Source: Paenisporosarcina indica
GTDB lineage: Bacteria; Bacillota; Bacilli; Bacillales_A; Planococcaceae
Assembly: GCF_001939075.1 (NCBI RefSeq)
Contig: NZ_MPTA01000001.1
Span: 248,001 to 312,000, forward strand
Length of the DNA stretch: 64,000 nt
Direction of reading: 5' to 3'
The notes under the pieces are model-generated. The model was not told the origin of the DNA. It saw only the letters and a list, made by a program, of their open reading frames with translations, and did not search any database. How positions within the stretch are numbered: the stretch's first letter is position 1; each line of letters opens with the position of its first letter. This document shows, one piece after another, positions 16,562-26,243 of the stretch. Both the position numbers and the translations under genes were made by a program.

Positions 16562-16627
16562 CGTAATTGATAGATATTTGAATTTTTCCTTGCATCATTC
16601 GAAGATCAAACTGTGTTCCTATAATGT

Positions 16628-17098
16628 TTAATCGAGGTAAGAGCTTACAAAAGTATAGGGACGTTTTTTTATTTGTTGTTTTTTGGACGAAGAGATGGAA
16701 GCTATTGGTGGGGATTTCTTCTTAATGATTGTTTGATGTAACCCGGTAAAATCAGCAAGCAATTGTTTCGCCAAATTCAAACTCATTCGTCTTTGTGGAT
16801 TACGATAATCATCATCTAAATGTCCTAAATGTGGAAGGTTTTGAAAATCTTCTTTTTTGGGTAATAGATGGAAGTAGTAATCCGCACACTGAACTAATAC
16901 GGAGGATTGCTGTTGACTAAAACGAGGGTTTTTCACAAAGTGTAGTCCCAATTTCTCGGCACGTCCGGTTTCAATCATTTTTTCAATGGTTAATCTTTTT
17001 AATTCATAAAGATATTTGTTATCAGTAGCTGTTTTAGCATGACGATTAACTGAATAAATAGCTGAAGCAAGTTGCTCATCTGTACTATTTTTTATCAT
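16628..17098 (-). CDS. kre: YkyB/Kre-like protein
   Basis: A 156-residue cytoplasmic protein. The blocks YSVNRHAKTATDNKYLYELK (~14-33), GLHFVKNPRFSQQQSSVLVQ (~51-70), YYFHLLPKKEDF, LPHLG and YRNPQRRMSL match B. subtilis YkyB/Kre as I remember it. Kre is reported to repress ComK by affecting comK mRNA stability. The C-terminal ~35 residues are Lys/Ser-rich and not part of the conserved core. An AAGGTGG site precedes the ATG. It lies between the ykwC region and fadH, as in B. subtilis. Confidence 0.88.
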   Translation of the reverse strand: MIKNSTDEQLASAIYSVNRHAKTATDNKYLYELKRLTIEKMIETGRAEKLGLHFVKNPRFSQQQSSVLVQCADYYFHLLPKKEDFQNLPHLGHLDDDYRNPQRRMSLNLAKQLLADFTGLHQTIIKKKSPPIASISSSKKQQIKKRPYTFVSSYLD

Positions 17099-17333
17099 GA
17101 AAGTCCACCTTTCGCATATGTAGAGAATTAAGGGAATAAAGCTTGAAGTTAGAAAAATTCAGACCATTCAATCAACTACTATCATACCAATTTGTTTCCA
17201 AAATGTATAGCTAATTGCAAAAAAAAAATGGAAAAAGGTTTGAAAAAATGGAAATATAAAAAAAGGATCTAAATGTAGGATGCAAAATTTCATCTATATA
17301 CTTTTGTAAGATGTGAATGGCATAATGTATATA

Positions 17334-17347
17334 TGAATGAACATTCA
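17334..17347. promoter_or_regulatory. Candidate FadR operator upstream of fadH
   Basis: TGAATGAACATTCA is a perfect 14-bp palindrome built from the TGAATG half-site of the Bacillus fatty-acid regulator FadR, located 23 bp before the fadH start. The known operator has a longer spacing between half-sites, so binding is uncertain. fadH is a FadR target in B. subtilis. Confidence 0.5.
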
Positions 17348-17369
17348 GAAATATCATGGGGGTGTCAAA

Positions 17370-18140
17370 ATGTTATTGAAAGAAAAAACGATTATTGTCA
17401 CTGGTGGTTCGAGTGGAATGGGGTTTTATATGGCAAAACGTTTTGTTGAAGAGGGTGCTAATGTAGTAATTACCGGACGCAATATGGAGCGACTACAAGC
17501 TGCACAAAAAGCGATTTCTCATGATTTCAGTCATATAGGAATATTTCAAATGGACGTAAGGGAACCTGATCATGTCAAAGCGATGGTTACGTATACCGAC
17601 GAAATGTTTGGCCGGATTGATGGTCTAGTCAACAATGCAGCTGGTAACTTCATCGTTCATGCGGAAAAATTATCTCCAAATGGATGGAAATCAGTGATTG
17701 ATATTGTATTAAACGGCACATTCTATTGTTCTCAAGCAGTAGGTAATTATTGGATTGAAAAAGAACAGAAAGGCTCTATTCTTAACATGTTGGCTACATA
17801 CGCCTGGAATGCGGGAGCAGGAGTGGCACATTCTGCTGCAGCCAAAGCTGGCGTTATGTCGTTAACTCGAACTTTGGCAGTTGAGTGGGGAACGCAATAT
17901 GGAATTCGTGTCAATGGGATTGCACCGGGACCGATCGAGAGAACTGGTGGAGCTGAAAAATTGTGGGAATCTGAAGAAGCATCAGCTCGAACGCTTAAAT
18001 CTGTACCGCTTGGTCGACTTGGCCGTCCTGAAGAAATTGCGGACTTGGCGTCCTTTATGCTATCCGAAAAAGCAACATATATGAATGGTGAGATTGTAAC
18101 ACTTGATGGCGGTCAATGGTTAAATAAATTCCCTTTTTAA
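17370..18140 (+). CDS. fadH: 2,4-dienoyl-CoA reductase-like short-chain dehydrogenase
   Basis: NADPH-dependent SDR for oxidation of unsaturated fatty acids with even-numbered double bonds. The gene starts at ATG 17370 after GGGGGTG; the ATG at 17337 lies inside the palindrome and has no RBS. Visible motifs are the cofactor loop TGGSSGMG (~9-16), NNAAGNF, the catalytic region ATYAWNAGAGVAHSAAAKAG (Tyr replaced by the dienoyl-reductase pattern, Ser/Lys present), and PGPIERTGGAEKL. The whole sequence closely follows B. subtilis FadH (YkuF). No fadG follows; a small membrane protein gene does. Confidence 0.92.
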   Translation: MLLKEKTIIVTGGSSGMGFYMAKRFVEEGANVVITGRNMERLQAAQKAISHDFSHIGIFQMDVREPDHVKAMVTYTDEMFGRIDGLVNNAAGNFIVHAEKLSPNGWKSVIDIVLNGTFYCSQAVGNYWIEKEQKGSILNMLATYAWNAGAGVAHSAAAKAGVMSLTRTLAVEWGTQYGIRVNGIAPGPIERTGGAEKLWESEEASARTLKSVPLGRLGRPEEIADLASFMLSEKATYMNGEIVTLDGGQWLNKFPF

Positions 18141-18193
18141 GCTTAGAATTTTATGATTAACTCATACTAAGACTACTTAGAAGGAAGGGTAGG

Positions 18194-18439
18194 ATGTGTA
18201 TGGATATTTGGACTTGGCCATTGCTGATCGTGGTTACAATCATTGCTGCGATCGGACTGTATGCCACACGGAGTATTATGAAATTTGAAAATAGACGACA
18301 ACAAACAACAGATTCGCCAGTTGCAAATGTTGTAAAAGAACACCCTTATTCGATGAATCCAATTGTTTGGGTTTTAGTGGCAGCACTCGTTTTTATATCA
18401 ATTGTTATTGCTTATTATGTGGCTTCTTCATCTTATTAG
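18194..18439 (+). CDS. Small membrane protein, two predicted segments
   Basis: 81 residues (79 if the second ATG at 18200 is used), behind AAGGAAGG. Hydrophobic segments lie at ~8-24 and ~57-76, separated by a polar loop with QQTTDSPVANVVKEHPYSMNP. No family recognised. It is 53 bp after fadH, possibly the same transcript; its stop codon lies in the loop of the following terminator. Confidence 0.6.
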   Translation: MCMDIWTWPLLIVVTIIAAIGLYATRSIMKFENRRQQTTDSPVANVVKEHPYSMNPIVWVLVAALVFISIVIAYYVASSSY

Positions 18440-18459
18440 ATGAAGAAGTTTTCTTTTTG
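18423..18459 (+). terminator. Terminator overlapping the small membrane gene's stop
   Basis: Perfect 11-bp stem CTTCTTCATCT / AGATGAAGAAG, loop TATT, then TTTTCTTTTT. Confidence 0.9.
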
Positions 18460-18554
18460 TGCAAACGTTTACATCTGCCATTTTTTTTCGAATATGATAT
18501 GATATAAGAGTAGTATGCTGTTCGCAAAAAGGACAGATAAAGGAGTAGAAGTGT

Positions 18555-18998
18555 ATGATTTCGGTTACAAGCAGCGATTTTTTGGAAATGCAAATCGAAA
18601 ATTTCATCATCTCATCAGAAAAAGTAGCACATGTGCAAATTGGGAATAATGCAGAGCATACATTATTAGTATTAACTAAAACAGGCTATTCAGCCGTCCC
18701 AGTTTTAGACTCAAAATATCGATTAAAAGGCTTAGTAAGCACTCAGATGATAACAGATGCAATTTTAGGGCTCAACCACATTGAATATGAGCGTTTGCCA
18801 GATTTAAAGGTAGATCTTGTGATGCAAGAAACTGTTCCAACTATTCATATTCAGGAAAAATTTAAAAAAGGACTCGACCTACTGATCAATCATCCGTTTC
18901 TTTGTGTAGTAGACGATGAAGATACATTTTTAGGTATTTTAACGAGAAGAGTCGTATTAAAACAACTGAAAAAACATATCTATCAAAATAAAGAATAG
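18555..18998 (+). CDS. cbpB: CBS-domain c-di-AMP receptor CbpB/DarB (YkuL)
   Basis: 147-residue protein of two CBS motifs (~15-70 and ~80-140). The start SDFLEMQIENFIISSEKVAHVQIGNN and GILTRRVVLKQLKKHI near the end match B. subtilis YkuL. In that organism this protein (DarB/CbpB) binds c-di-AMP and, when unliganded, interacts with the (p)ppGpp synthetase Rel and pyruvate carboxylase. It precedes ccpC as in B. subtilis. A weak promoter-like pair (TTTACA at 18468 and TATGAT at 18493, 19 bp apart) lies upstream; the RBS is AAGGAG. Confidence 0.93.
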   Translation: MISVTSSDFLEMQIENFIISSEKVAHVQIGNNAEHTLLVLTKTGYSAVPVLDSKYRLKGLVSTQMITDAILGLNHIEYERLPDLKVDLVMQETVPTIHIQEKFKKGLDLLINHPFLCVVDDEDTFLGILTRRVVLKQLKKHIYQNKE

Positions 18999-19010
18999 TT
19001 ATCAAAAATT

Positions 19011-19044
19011 AAAGAAGGTCTCCTTGTGAGACTTTCTTTTTTTC
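19011..19044 (+). terminator. Terminator of cbpB
   Basis: AAAGAAGGTCTC pairs with GAGACTTTCTTT (one G-T), 5-nt loop, then T5. Confidence 0.88.
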
Positions 19045-19128
19045 TTATTGGCTATGTTAAGAAATACTGTTGATAATAAAAAAGTAAACGAAATGTACGA
19101 CATAGCCTTGAATATAGGAGAGATCGGA

Positions 19129-20019
19129 ATGACTACAAATGAATCGCAAATCATCAAAATTCTAGCAGAAGAACGAAATATGAGAAAAGCAGCGGAACGG
19201 CTTTTTTTATCTCAACCAGCATTATCCCAGCGACTCCAATCCATTGAAAAAGAATGGGGAGCACAGTTATTTATTCGCTCACAAAAGGGACTTACAGCAA
19301 CACCCGCAGGCGAGCTAGTCATTCAATTTGCCATCGATACTATTGCAAAAAAAGAAGAAATTTTTGAAATGATACAATCACTTACATTAAAAGTACATGG
19401 AACATTAAAAATTGCATGTGCTTCAATTGTAGGACAAAATTGGTTGCCCATGGTGTTGAAAGATTTTGTTACGCAATATCCTGAAGCGAAAATCTCACTC
19501 ATAACAGGTTGGAGTTCAGAAATTGTTAAAGCACTGTATGAAGGAGAGGCTCATATCGGGATTGTTCGTGGGCATACAGAATGGAAAGGGACAAAAATTC
19601 ATTTGTTCCGAGATACCCTTTATTTAGTGGATCAAGAATTAACAGACGTTCAAGATGTTTTGTCGACAGATCGACCTTTCATACAATTCAAAAGTGATTC
19701 GAACTACTATCAGGAAATACAAGCCTGGTGGCAACGACACTTTTCATCCAGTCCAAGGCGTCAAATAACGGTTGATCAAATCGAAACATGTAAGCAGATG
19801 GCGTTAAATGGAATCGGCTATGCTATTTTACCTTCCATTACGTTAAGTGGTCTTGAAAAAATAAATAAAATTGCCTTAACGAATCAAGCAGAAGAGTCGG
19901 AATTGACGCGTGATACTTGGTTAATCGGATATGAGCCGGCTTTTGAACTTAAACAAGTAGAGGCATTTGTCGAAGTTGTGAGGAAACATGCAAATAAGTT
20001 GCATGATTATTCAATTTAA
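19129..20019 (+). CDS. ccpC: LysR-family regulator CcpC
   Basis: Transcriptional regulator of TCA-branch genes (citB, citZ) that responds to citrate in Bacillus. The start is ATG 19129 behind AGGAG with 8-bp spacing; a longer frame from TTG 19048 runs through the preceding terminator and is unlikely. The N-terminal HTH has NMRKAAERLFLSQPALSQRLQ (~15-35); the effector domain has ISLITGWSSEIVKALYEG, RPFIQFKSDSNYYQEIQ and VDQIETCKQMALNGIGYAILPS. All closely match B. subtilis CcpC (YkuM). Neighbours cbpB and dapH fit. Confidence 0.93.
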   Translation: MTTNESQIIKILAEERNMRKAAERLFLSQPALSQRLQSIEKEWGAQLFIRSQKGLTATPAGELVIQFAIDTIAKKEEIFEMIQSLTLKVHGTLKIACASIVGQNWLPMVLKDFVTQYPEAKISLITGWSSEIVKALYEGEAHIGIVRGHTEWKGTKIHLFRDTLYLVDQELTDVQDVLSTDRPFIQFKSDSNYYQEIQAWWQRHFSSSPRRQITVDQIETCKQMALNGIGYAILPSITLSGLEKINKIALTNQAEESELTRDTWLIGYEPAFELKQVEAFVEVVRKHANKLHDYSI

Positions 20020-20089
20020 ACCGTGTGTTTTTATCGGTTTTCATGTACAATTAGTCCATATTTTGCTTAATTGAAGGAGGAAGTTATTA

Positions 20090-20803
20090 ATGAAACAAAT
20101 GGATGCTTATGAAATTATTTCCTATATACAACATGCAAAGAAATCAACACCGGTAAAAGTTTATGTGAACGGTGAAAACTTGCAACAATTATCTTTTGGA
20201 GAAAATACGAAAGTATTCGGAGAAGGAAATTCGCTAGTTTTATTCGGTGAATGGTCTGAAATCGAAGTAGCTTTATCTACATATAAAGATCAAATTTCTG
20301 ACGTGGTTATTGAAAATGATCGTCGTAATTCTGCGATTCCATTAGTGGACTTAAAGGGCATTAACTCAAGAATTGAACCAGGTGCGTTTATTCGTGATCA
20401 AGTAGAGATTGGGAATAACGTCATTATTATGATGGGTGCAGTTATCAATATCGGTGCGGCAATTGGAGATGGCACCATGATCGATATGGGTGCGATTTTG
20501 GGTGGTCGAGCAACAGTAGGGACAAATTGCCATATTGGAGCAGGTGCTGTATTAGCTGGAGTTATTGAGCCACCATCTGCCACACCTGTGATTGTGGAAG
20601 ATGATGTACTGATCGGTGCAAACGCAGTTGTATTAGAAGGAGTTAGAATTGGTAAAGGTTCCGTGGTAGCAGCTGGAGCCGTTGTGACAAAAGATGTTGC
20701 TCCATATACAGTGGTTGCTGGAACGCCGGCTAAGTTTATTAAAGAGATTGATGACAAGACAAAATCAAAAACAGAAATCATGCAAGAACTTCGTCAACTG
20801 TAA
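20090..20803 (+). CDS. dapH: Tetrahydrodipicolinate N-acetyltransferase
   Basis: Acetyl-CoA-dependent enzyme of the acetylase branch of lysine/meso-diaminopimelate synthesis. 237 residues; the N-terminal domain is followed by a left-handed beta-helix of hexapeptide repeats (~95-215: I/V-G-x4 repeats such as [33 protein letters not shown] in pieces). [16 protein letters not shown] insertion is typical of DapH. Followed after 8 bp by dapL; RBS GAAGGAGG. Confidence 0.95.
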   Translation: MKQMDAYEIISYIQHAKKSTPVKVYVNGENLQQLSFGENTKVFGEGNSLVLFGEWSEIEVALSTYKDQISDVVIENDRRNSAIPLVDLKGINSRIEPGAFIRDQVEIGNNVIIMMGAVINIGAAIGDGTMIDMGAILGGRATVGTNCHIGAGAVLAGVIEPPSATPVIVEDDVLIGANAVVLEGVRIGKGSVVAAGAVVTKDVAPYTVVAGTPAKFIKEIDDKTKSKTEIMQELRQL

Positions 20804-20811
20804 GGCCAATG

Positions 20812-21948
20812 ATGAAAACTCTTCAACAAATCCGACGTGAATTACATCAAATTCCTGAAATTGGTTTTCAAGAAAATAAGACACAAGCCTATTTATTAGA
20901 AGAGATTTACTTACTGAATCAAGAACGCTTGACCATTGTGAAATGGAAAACAGGATTCGTTGTTCATGTTCAAGGGTTAAATGCATCTAAAACGATTGGT
21001 TGGCGTACAGATATTGATGGACTTCCCATAAAAGAGCAAACATCATTATCATTCGAGTCAAATCATGAAGGATTCATGCATGCATGTGGTCATGATATTC
21101 ACATGACAGTAGCGCTAGGGTTATTGCGGAAAATTATTGAATCACCCATTAAAGATTCAATGCTTTTTCTGTTCCAACCTGCAGAAGAAGGTCCAGGTGG
21201 TGCTCTACCTATGAGAGAATGGTTAAAATCGGAACATGCTGATCTGTTTCCTGATGTAATCTTGGCTTTTCATATTGCACCAGAGTATCCGGTGGGTACG
21301 GTGGCAACGCGTCCTGGTCTATTATTTGCCAACACCTCCGAGTTATTTATTGATCTCCATGGGGTCGAAGGACATGCGGCATATCCGCATCGCACAAAAG
21401 ATATGTCTGTCGCTGCTGCTAGTTTATTATTGCAATTACAAACGATTGTCAGTCGAGCGATTAATCCACTTGACTCGGCAGTCGTAACAATAGGCAAAAT
21501 GACGTCAGGAACCGTTCAAAATATTATTTCAGGACATGCACGCTTAGAAGGTACAATTCGTACGATGGATGCTGAAACGATGGCGACTGTAAAGTCACGA
21601 ATAGAAGCATTGTGCAAAGCGTCTGAAATTGCATTTGAATGTAAAGTCGACATTGATTATGGGTCTGGATATTATCAAGTATTCAATACAGAAGAAATGA
21701 CCAATGATTTTTTATCATTTGCTGATCAAGATCCATCAACTGTTGCGATACAATGCGATGCTGCCATGACGGGTGAGGACTTTGGCTATTTTCTTCAAGA
21801 AATCCCTGGCCTGCTGTTTTGGGCAGGAGTGGACTCTCCATATGGATTGCATCATGCAAAGCTCAACCCTGATGAAACAGTGATTGATTATCTAGTACCG
21901 TTTGCAGAATCCTATATACGAAAACTCTCAAATCATGGTAACGTTTAG
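20812..21948 (+). CDS. dapL: N-acetyldiaminopimelate deacetylase
   Basis: M20-family metallopeptidase that removes the acetyl group in the DAP/lysine pathway, coupled to dapH. Metal-binding motifs include [10 protein letters not shown] (~92-101), the Glu pair PAEEGPGG and a late His in [11 protein letters not shown]. Of two tandem ATG codons (20809, 20812) the second has better spacing from AAGG. The stop lies inside the following terminator hairpin. Confidence 0.94.
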   Translation: MKTLQQIRRELHQIPEIGFQENKTQAYLLEEIYLLNQERLTIVKWKTGFVVHVQGLNASKTIGWRTDIDGLPIKEQTSLSFESNHEGFMHACGHDIHMTVALGLLRKIIESPIKDSMLFLFQPAEEGPGGALPMREWLKSEHADLFPDVILAFHIAPEYPVGTVATRPGLLFANTSELFIDLHGVEGHAAYPHRTKDMSVAAASLLLQLQTIVSRAINPLDSAVVTIGKMTSGTVQNIISGHARLEGTIRTMDAETMATVKSRIEALCKASEIAFECKVDIDYGSGYYQVFNTEEMTNDFLSFADQDPSTVAIQCDAAMTGEDFGYFLQEIPGLLFWAGVDSPYGLHHAKLNPDETVIDYLVPFAESYIRKLSNHGNV

Positions 21949-21964
21949 TTATCATGATTTTTTT
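21930..21964 (+). terminator. Terminator overlapping the dapL stop
   Basis: AAATCATGGTAAC pairs with GTTATCATGATTT (one G-T), loop GTTTA, then T4 and more T-rich sequence. Confidence 0.88.
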
Positions 21965-22029
21965 GATTTTTCGGAACTAAATTTTAGCCATTTCGTACTA
22001 ATATATATAGAAGCATGGGGGGAAAGAAA

Positions 22030-24456
22030 ATGAAAAAGAATATTCGCTGGTGTTTCGCATTAATACTATTGATTTTATTTAGTTTTACACCATTTACGGA
22101 GGCAATGGCAGCTCCGGAATTAGAAGTTAAAGCGACAGCTGGTTTCCAAAATAAAGTGAAGTATGGCTTAGGTTTGCCACTTTCTATGACTGTCGTAAAC
22201 AATGGAGATGAATTTTCAGGTGACTTAGTCATTGATTATTCGGAATCATATGCGGTGGGTTCAGCTAAAGCCATTCCATTTACGATCGGCAAAGGAGAAA
22301 CAAAAACCATCAATCTTTCGTTATCTGGCCTATCTGATGAGTACATGTACTCAGGGGGAACAAACTCTAATCAAATGTTTTACTTTTATGAAGGTGGCTG
22401 GGAAAAAGACAAAGAAGTGAAATACAAAGGAAATAAAAGTTTACGACCAACGTTTTATGGTCAAGAAACTAATTTTATATTAACGCTTACGGAAAGTGCG
22501 GATCGTCTTCGTCCATTTTCTGCAGTTAAATTAAATAATATGTCCGATACACAAGTGATTCACCTAGCTCAATTAAAAGATTTTGAATTTCCGGTGGACG
22601 CATCTTCCTACGGCGTGGCAAATTTTTTAGTAGTGGATGAATTTGTATTAGCCGATTTACCGGCAGATGCCCAAAAGGCCATACTGGAATGGGTGCAAAC
22701 AGGTGGTGTCGTGATTGTAGGGGCTTCCGAAAATACATCAGCTGAACTGGGGCTCTTGTCTTCAGAGTTACCTCTGACTTTATCAGACGAGCGGATACAA
22801 ATACCAAAAGAAGTGTTTGCAACATTAACAAAGAACAAAGGATTTACTCAGGATATTTCAGCTTTCAATGCCACGGTAAATGAATCATCGCGTGTATTGT
22901 GGGCATCGGAAAACCAACCACTTTCAGCAGTGAATTCAATTGGTAAAGGCGCGATTATTCAAACTGCTTTTTCTATCGGAGATGAGCCATTCTCTAAAGA
23001 AAGTAGCGCCACAGCGTTTTTGACTGAATTAATTAAGAAAGCCAATGTAGGCATGATATCGACAACCAATATGAACAATGGATACCAAGGGATGAAAGAA
23101 CAAATGGTGTACGATGTTGGGCAAACTAATGAGTTGTTTCCGTCATTTCAAGTGTCCACATCCATAATGGTGGCAATCGTTATTCTATATATCATTCTCA
23201 TTGGACCGTTAATGTATTTCCTATTAAAAAGAAAAGATAAAAGGGAACATGCATGGTGGATTATTCCCGCCATATCGATTTTAACTTCTGCAGCCATTTT
23301 TGCTTATGGAGCGAAAGATCGTCTAGTGCGTCCACAAATCCAGCAATCGAGTTTTTATGAAGTACAAGATGATGCAAGTCTTACTGGATATTATGTAGAG
23401 TCTTTACTTTCAAATCGAAGTGGTGATTTTACTTTTGAATCTGACACTGGCACGTCGATGGTAGCTTCAAAACAAATGAATGCCTTCTCGGGAAGTACAG
23501 GTAGTGCCCAAGCAACATCCATATTGCAAGAGCACGCTAATAAAGACCAACTAACTATGCGCGATGTAGGGTATTGGTCCGTATCGACCATACTTGGAGA
23601 TTCACACATACCAGATGTGGGGAAATTCACAATTGATTTAACTGTTGAAAATGGCAATGTGCGAGGAACTGTGAAAAATGATTTCCCATTTTCAGTAAAA
23701 GAGGTTTCCATTTGGTCTGGAACAAAAATGATAAACCTTGGTGATTTAAATCCAAGCGAATCAGTAAATGTTGCGGAACCAATTGGCTCTGCATTATTGT
23801 TACCGATTGCATCAACAACAGGCACTCAATACATGGGGTACGGATCACCAATGACGGCAAGTGATTTACCAAAAGAAAGAAAAAACAGCTTGATTCGAAT
23901 GACTCAAACAATGGGTAACCGTTCGACGCAGCCCGCTATTATTGCTCATACGGAAGATGCGATTGTGCCTCTCTCGTTAGTGGATGCCCGGGCAGAAATA
24001 TCTGCAGTTAATGTGATCTTCCAAAAATTCGAACCAAAAACGATATTCTCGGGAGAATTCACATTACCTGCTACATCGTTTGAGATTTCCGTAAATAACG
24101 AGGATCCATCAGCTCATTTCGAACAGATGAGCGAAAGTAAATTTGAATGGTATATGCCCAATGGTGCTTATCTATATGATTGGAAAGTACCACCCAATGT
24201 CCCTCTTGATCAAGTGAACTGGACAGAATTGCAGCTAGCAAATACAAATACCACGTCAATAACTGTATCGATTTATAACGTCTCAACAAAAACCTTTGAA
24301 GAAGTAACGGGTGGCCGATTCTCTATTAATGAGAATGTTCAAGATTACATCTCAACAGAGGGTATTGTTCAATTTAACGTCAATAAACAAGCGTCAAATG
24401 GAGATGACTATACGCGTTTACCAGAATTACGCTTAAAAGGGGAGGTCAAAAAATGA
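22030..24456 (+). CDS. Large exported membrane-anchored protein, first gene of the MoxR/vWA/ABC operon
   Basis: 808 residues from ATG 22030, behind a purine-rich GGGGGGAAAG. The signal peptide is ~1-27 (LILLILFSFTPFTEAMA). A ~350-residue extracellular part starts with a beta-sandwich-like stretch (LPLSMTVVNNGDEFSGDLVIDY) and continues with a glutamine-amidotransferase-like region (DLPADAQKAILEWVQTGGVVIVG). Two membrane segments (~378-398 and ~412-430, joined by a KRKDKREHAWW loop) are followed by a ~375-residue second outer domain. I cannot name the family. Its stop overlaps the ABC ATPase start (ATGA), so it is probably a dedicated partner of that transporter. Confidence 0.78.
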   Translation: MKKNIRWCFALILLILFSFTPFTEAMAAPELEVKATAGFQNKVKYGLGLPLSMTVVNNGDEFSGDLVIDYSESYAVGSAKAIPFTIGKGETKTINLSLSGLSDEYMYSGGTNSNQMFYFYEGGWEKDKEVKYKGNKSLRPTFYGQETNFILTLTESADRLRPFSAVKLNNMSDTQVIHLAQLKDFEFPVDASSYGVANFLVVDEFVLADLPADAQKAILEWVQTGGVVIVGASENTSAELGLLSSELPLTLSDERIQIPKEVFATLTKNKGFTQDISAFNATVNESSRVLWASENQPLSAVNSIGKGAIIQTAFSIGDEPFSKESSATAFLTELIKKANVGMISTTNMNNGYQGMKEQMVYDVGQTNELFPSFQVSTSIMVAIVILYIILIGPLMYFLLKRKDKREHAWWIIPAISILTSAAIFAYGAKDRLVRPQIQQSSFYEVQDDASLTGYYVESLLSNRSGDFTFESDTGTSMVASKQMNAFSGSTGSAQATSILQEHANKDQLTMRDVGYWSVSTILGDSHIPDVGKFTIDLTVENGNVRGTVKNDFPFSVKEVSIWSGTKMINLGDLNPSESVNVAEPIGSALLLPIASTTGTQYMGYGSPMTASDLPKERKNSLIRMTQTMGNRSTQPAIIAHTEDAIVPLSLVDARAEISAVNVIFQKFEPKTIFSGEFTLPATSFEISVNNEDPSAHFEQMSESKFEWYMPNGAYLYDWKVPPNVPLDQVNWTELQLANTNTTSITVSIYNVSTKTFEEVTGGRFSINENVQDYISTEGIVQFNVNKQASNGDDYTRLPELRLKGEVKK

Positions 24457-25388
24457 TTGAAATTAAAGGCCTAACTAAAAAATATGGCTCATTTTATGCA
24501 TTGAATGATTTAAATTTGAGTTTGAGTGAAGGCACTGTATTTGGATTTGTTGGTGCAAATGGTGCGGGCAAATCCACGACCTTTTCAATACTTGCCACTC
24601 TTTTACAGCCGACAGCGGGTGATGCGTTTATCAATGGAAAAAGTGTCAAAAATGATCCACATGAAGTTCGTAAACAAATTGGCTATATGCCCGATTTCTT
24701 CGGCGTGTATGATCAATTAAAAGCAGATGAGTATTTGGATTTTTACGGTGCAAGCTACGGGATTCCAGCTGCAAAAAGGGCAGAATTAATTCCTCAACTG
24801 TTGGAACTAGTGAACTTAACCCACAAGCGTTATGAATACGTGGATGTTCTTTCACGTGGGATGAAGCAACGCTTATGTTTAGCACGCTCTCTGATCCATG
24901 ATCCAAAGGTATTAATTTTAGATGAACCTGCTTCTGGCCTAGATCCTCGAGCACGGGTAGAGATGCGTGATATCTTAAAACAATTAAAAAGTATGGGGAA
25001 AACAATTCTTATCTCGTCTCATATTTTGCCTGAACTCGCCGAAATGTGTGATGAAATTGGTGTGATTGATGGTGGAAGACTAATTGCTCATGGCTCGGTT
25101 TCTGATATTCAAGCTCAACTTAAAGGAGAACGTCTAATTTCCGTGAAACTGAAAGGGTTAACAGACCGTGCCATGAGGTTTTTTGAAGAAGATCCATTTG
25201 TATCAGGTCTTGAACAACACAAGGAGAAACATATGATCACGTTTAAATATCGTGGTTCCGAGGATGATCAAATGCGTTTGTTAAAACATGCATTAGAAGA
25301 ACAATTATCAATTTTGTCTTTTGCCGAACAAGAAACTGATTTAGAGGATGTCTTTATGGAAATTACGAAAGGAGTGGAGACTGTATGA
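24453..25388 (+). CDS. ABC transporter ATP-binding protein
   Basis: 311-residue ATPase with Walker A GANGAGKST (~36-44), Q-loop region GYMPDFFGVYD, signature LSRGMKQRLCLARSL (SRGMK variant), Walker B VLILDEPASGLDP and H-loop SSHILPEL. The variant signature and C-terminal ~90-residue extension are typical of ABC-2-type exporters (NatA/CcmA-like). ATGA overlaps join it to genes on both sides. The RBS AGGGGAGG is strong. Confidence 0.93.
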   Translation: MIEIKGLTKKYGSFYALNDLNLSLSEGTVFGFVGANGAGKSTTFSILATLLQPTAGDAFINGKSVKNDPHEVRKQIGYMPDFFGVYDQLKADEYLDFYGASYGIPAAKRAELIPQLLELVNLTHKRYEYVDVLSRGMKQRLCLARSLIHDPKVLILDEPASGLDPRARVEMRDILKQLKSMGKTILISSHILPELAEMCDEIGVIDGGRLIAHGSVSDIQAQLKGERLISVKLKGLTDRAMRFFEEDPFVSGLEQHKEKHMITFKYRGSEDDQMRLLKHALEEQLSILSFAEQETDLEDVFMEITKGVETV

Positions 25389-26230
25389 GAATCAATGTAA
25401 ATAACCCTGTTCTCGTCAAAGAAGTAAAACTTCGTTTCCGCTCATTGAAAAGTTTTACGGGCATTTTGTTCTATTTGATTGCCATGAGTATTTTCGTTTT
25501 CGGATACATTTTTGTTACAACAGCGTTTACGGGAACTGGGTTTTTTAGACCAGACCAAAGTTTCTTATTATTTGGCTTATTAACATTCATTCAGTTAGGG
25601 CTCATCTTGTTTATTACGCCGGGATTAACAGCTGGAAGTATCAGTACTGAACGTGAAAAGCAAACGCTCAATATGTTGTTGACCACTTCACAAAGTTCAC
25701 TGCAAATTATTATTGGGAAATTATCTTCTTCGATTGCTTTTTTGGTGCTCATGTTAATAGCGGGATTACCTATTTATAGTTTAGTTTTCTTATTTGGTGG
25801 AATTTCACCAGGTCAGTTAGGATTAATCTTCTTATTTTTCTTCCTAACAATGGTCACGGTAGGAAGTATTGGTGTGATGTTCTCGACCATTATTCGAAAA
25901 ACCATTGTTGCGATGATCGCAACATACGGCACGATGATATTCTTAGCGGGTGTTACGGCATTTTTCTTCATCATTACGATTCAAGTAAACATGATTGGTT
26001 CAGGTGCTGCTGTAACTCCTGCCCCATTAGCTCACTTTTGGGCGAGTATCAATCCAGGAATTCTAGTATTTACTTTATTAAATCCAACAACTGAAGGATT
26101 TGTTAATGAGCTGACTCAGATTGAATTCCCGATATGGGCGGGATATACCATTTTTTATGTATTGATTTCTGCAAGTGCCATCTTGATTTCAATCAAAAAA
26201 CTACGTGTGAATATGAAACGATCAAAATAA
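25385..26230 (+). CDS. ABC-2-type transporter permease
   Basis: 281 residues with six hydrophobic segments. The conserved cytoplasmic stretch ISTEREKQTLNMLLTTSQSSLQIIIGKL (~80-110) is characteristic of ABC-2 permeases of the ABC2_membrane_4 type. It overlaps the ATPase gene by ATGA and is followed after 13 bp by the repeat protein. Substrate unknown; the context suggests the pump serves the same envelope system as the MoxR/vWA proteins. Confidence 0.88.
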   Translation: MRINVNNPVLVKEVKLRFRSLKSFTGILFYLIAMSIFVFGYIFVTTAFTGTGFFRPDQSFLLFGLLTFIQLGLILFITPGLTAGSISTEREKQTLNMLLTTSQSSLQIIIGKLSSSIAFLVLMLIAGLPIYSLVFLFGGISPGQLGLIFLFFFLTMVTVGSIGVMFSTIIRKTIVAMIATYGTMIFLAGVTAFFFIITIQVNMIGSGAAVTPAPLAHFWASINPGILVFTLLNPTTEGFVNELTQIEFPIWAGYTIFYVLISASAILISIKKLRVNMKRSK

Positions 26231-26243
26231 GGAGTTGGGTGAC

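Larger units (their letters stand above)
16178..16627. other. 450-bp intergenic region with two hairpins
   Basis: No gene is supported. It contains the structured hairpin copy C (16361-16408) and a bidirectional terminator (16528-16561). A 65-codon frame at 16369-16566 reads straight through both hairpins, has no RBS, and is rejected. Confidence 0.7.

Noticed and set aside
16369-16566. 65-codon plus-strand ORF
   Set aside because: Runs through two strong hairpins, lacks an RBS, and has no family-like sequence.
19048-19128. Longer N-terminus for CcpC from TTG 19048
   Set aside because: It would start within the preceding terminator; the ATG at 19129 has a good RBS and fits the family length.
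20020-20089. Lysine riboswitch before dapH
   Set aside because: Only 70 bp separates ccpC and dapH, too short for an L box.
22526-23911. Four minus-strand ORFs of 76-144 codons inside the first gene of the ABC/MoxR operon
   Set aside because: They shadow a well-supported plus-strand gene and have no ribosome binding sites.
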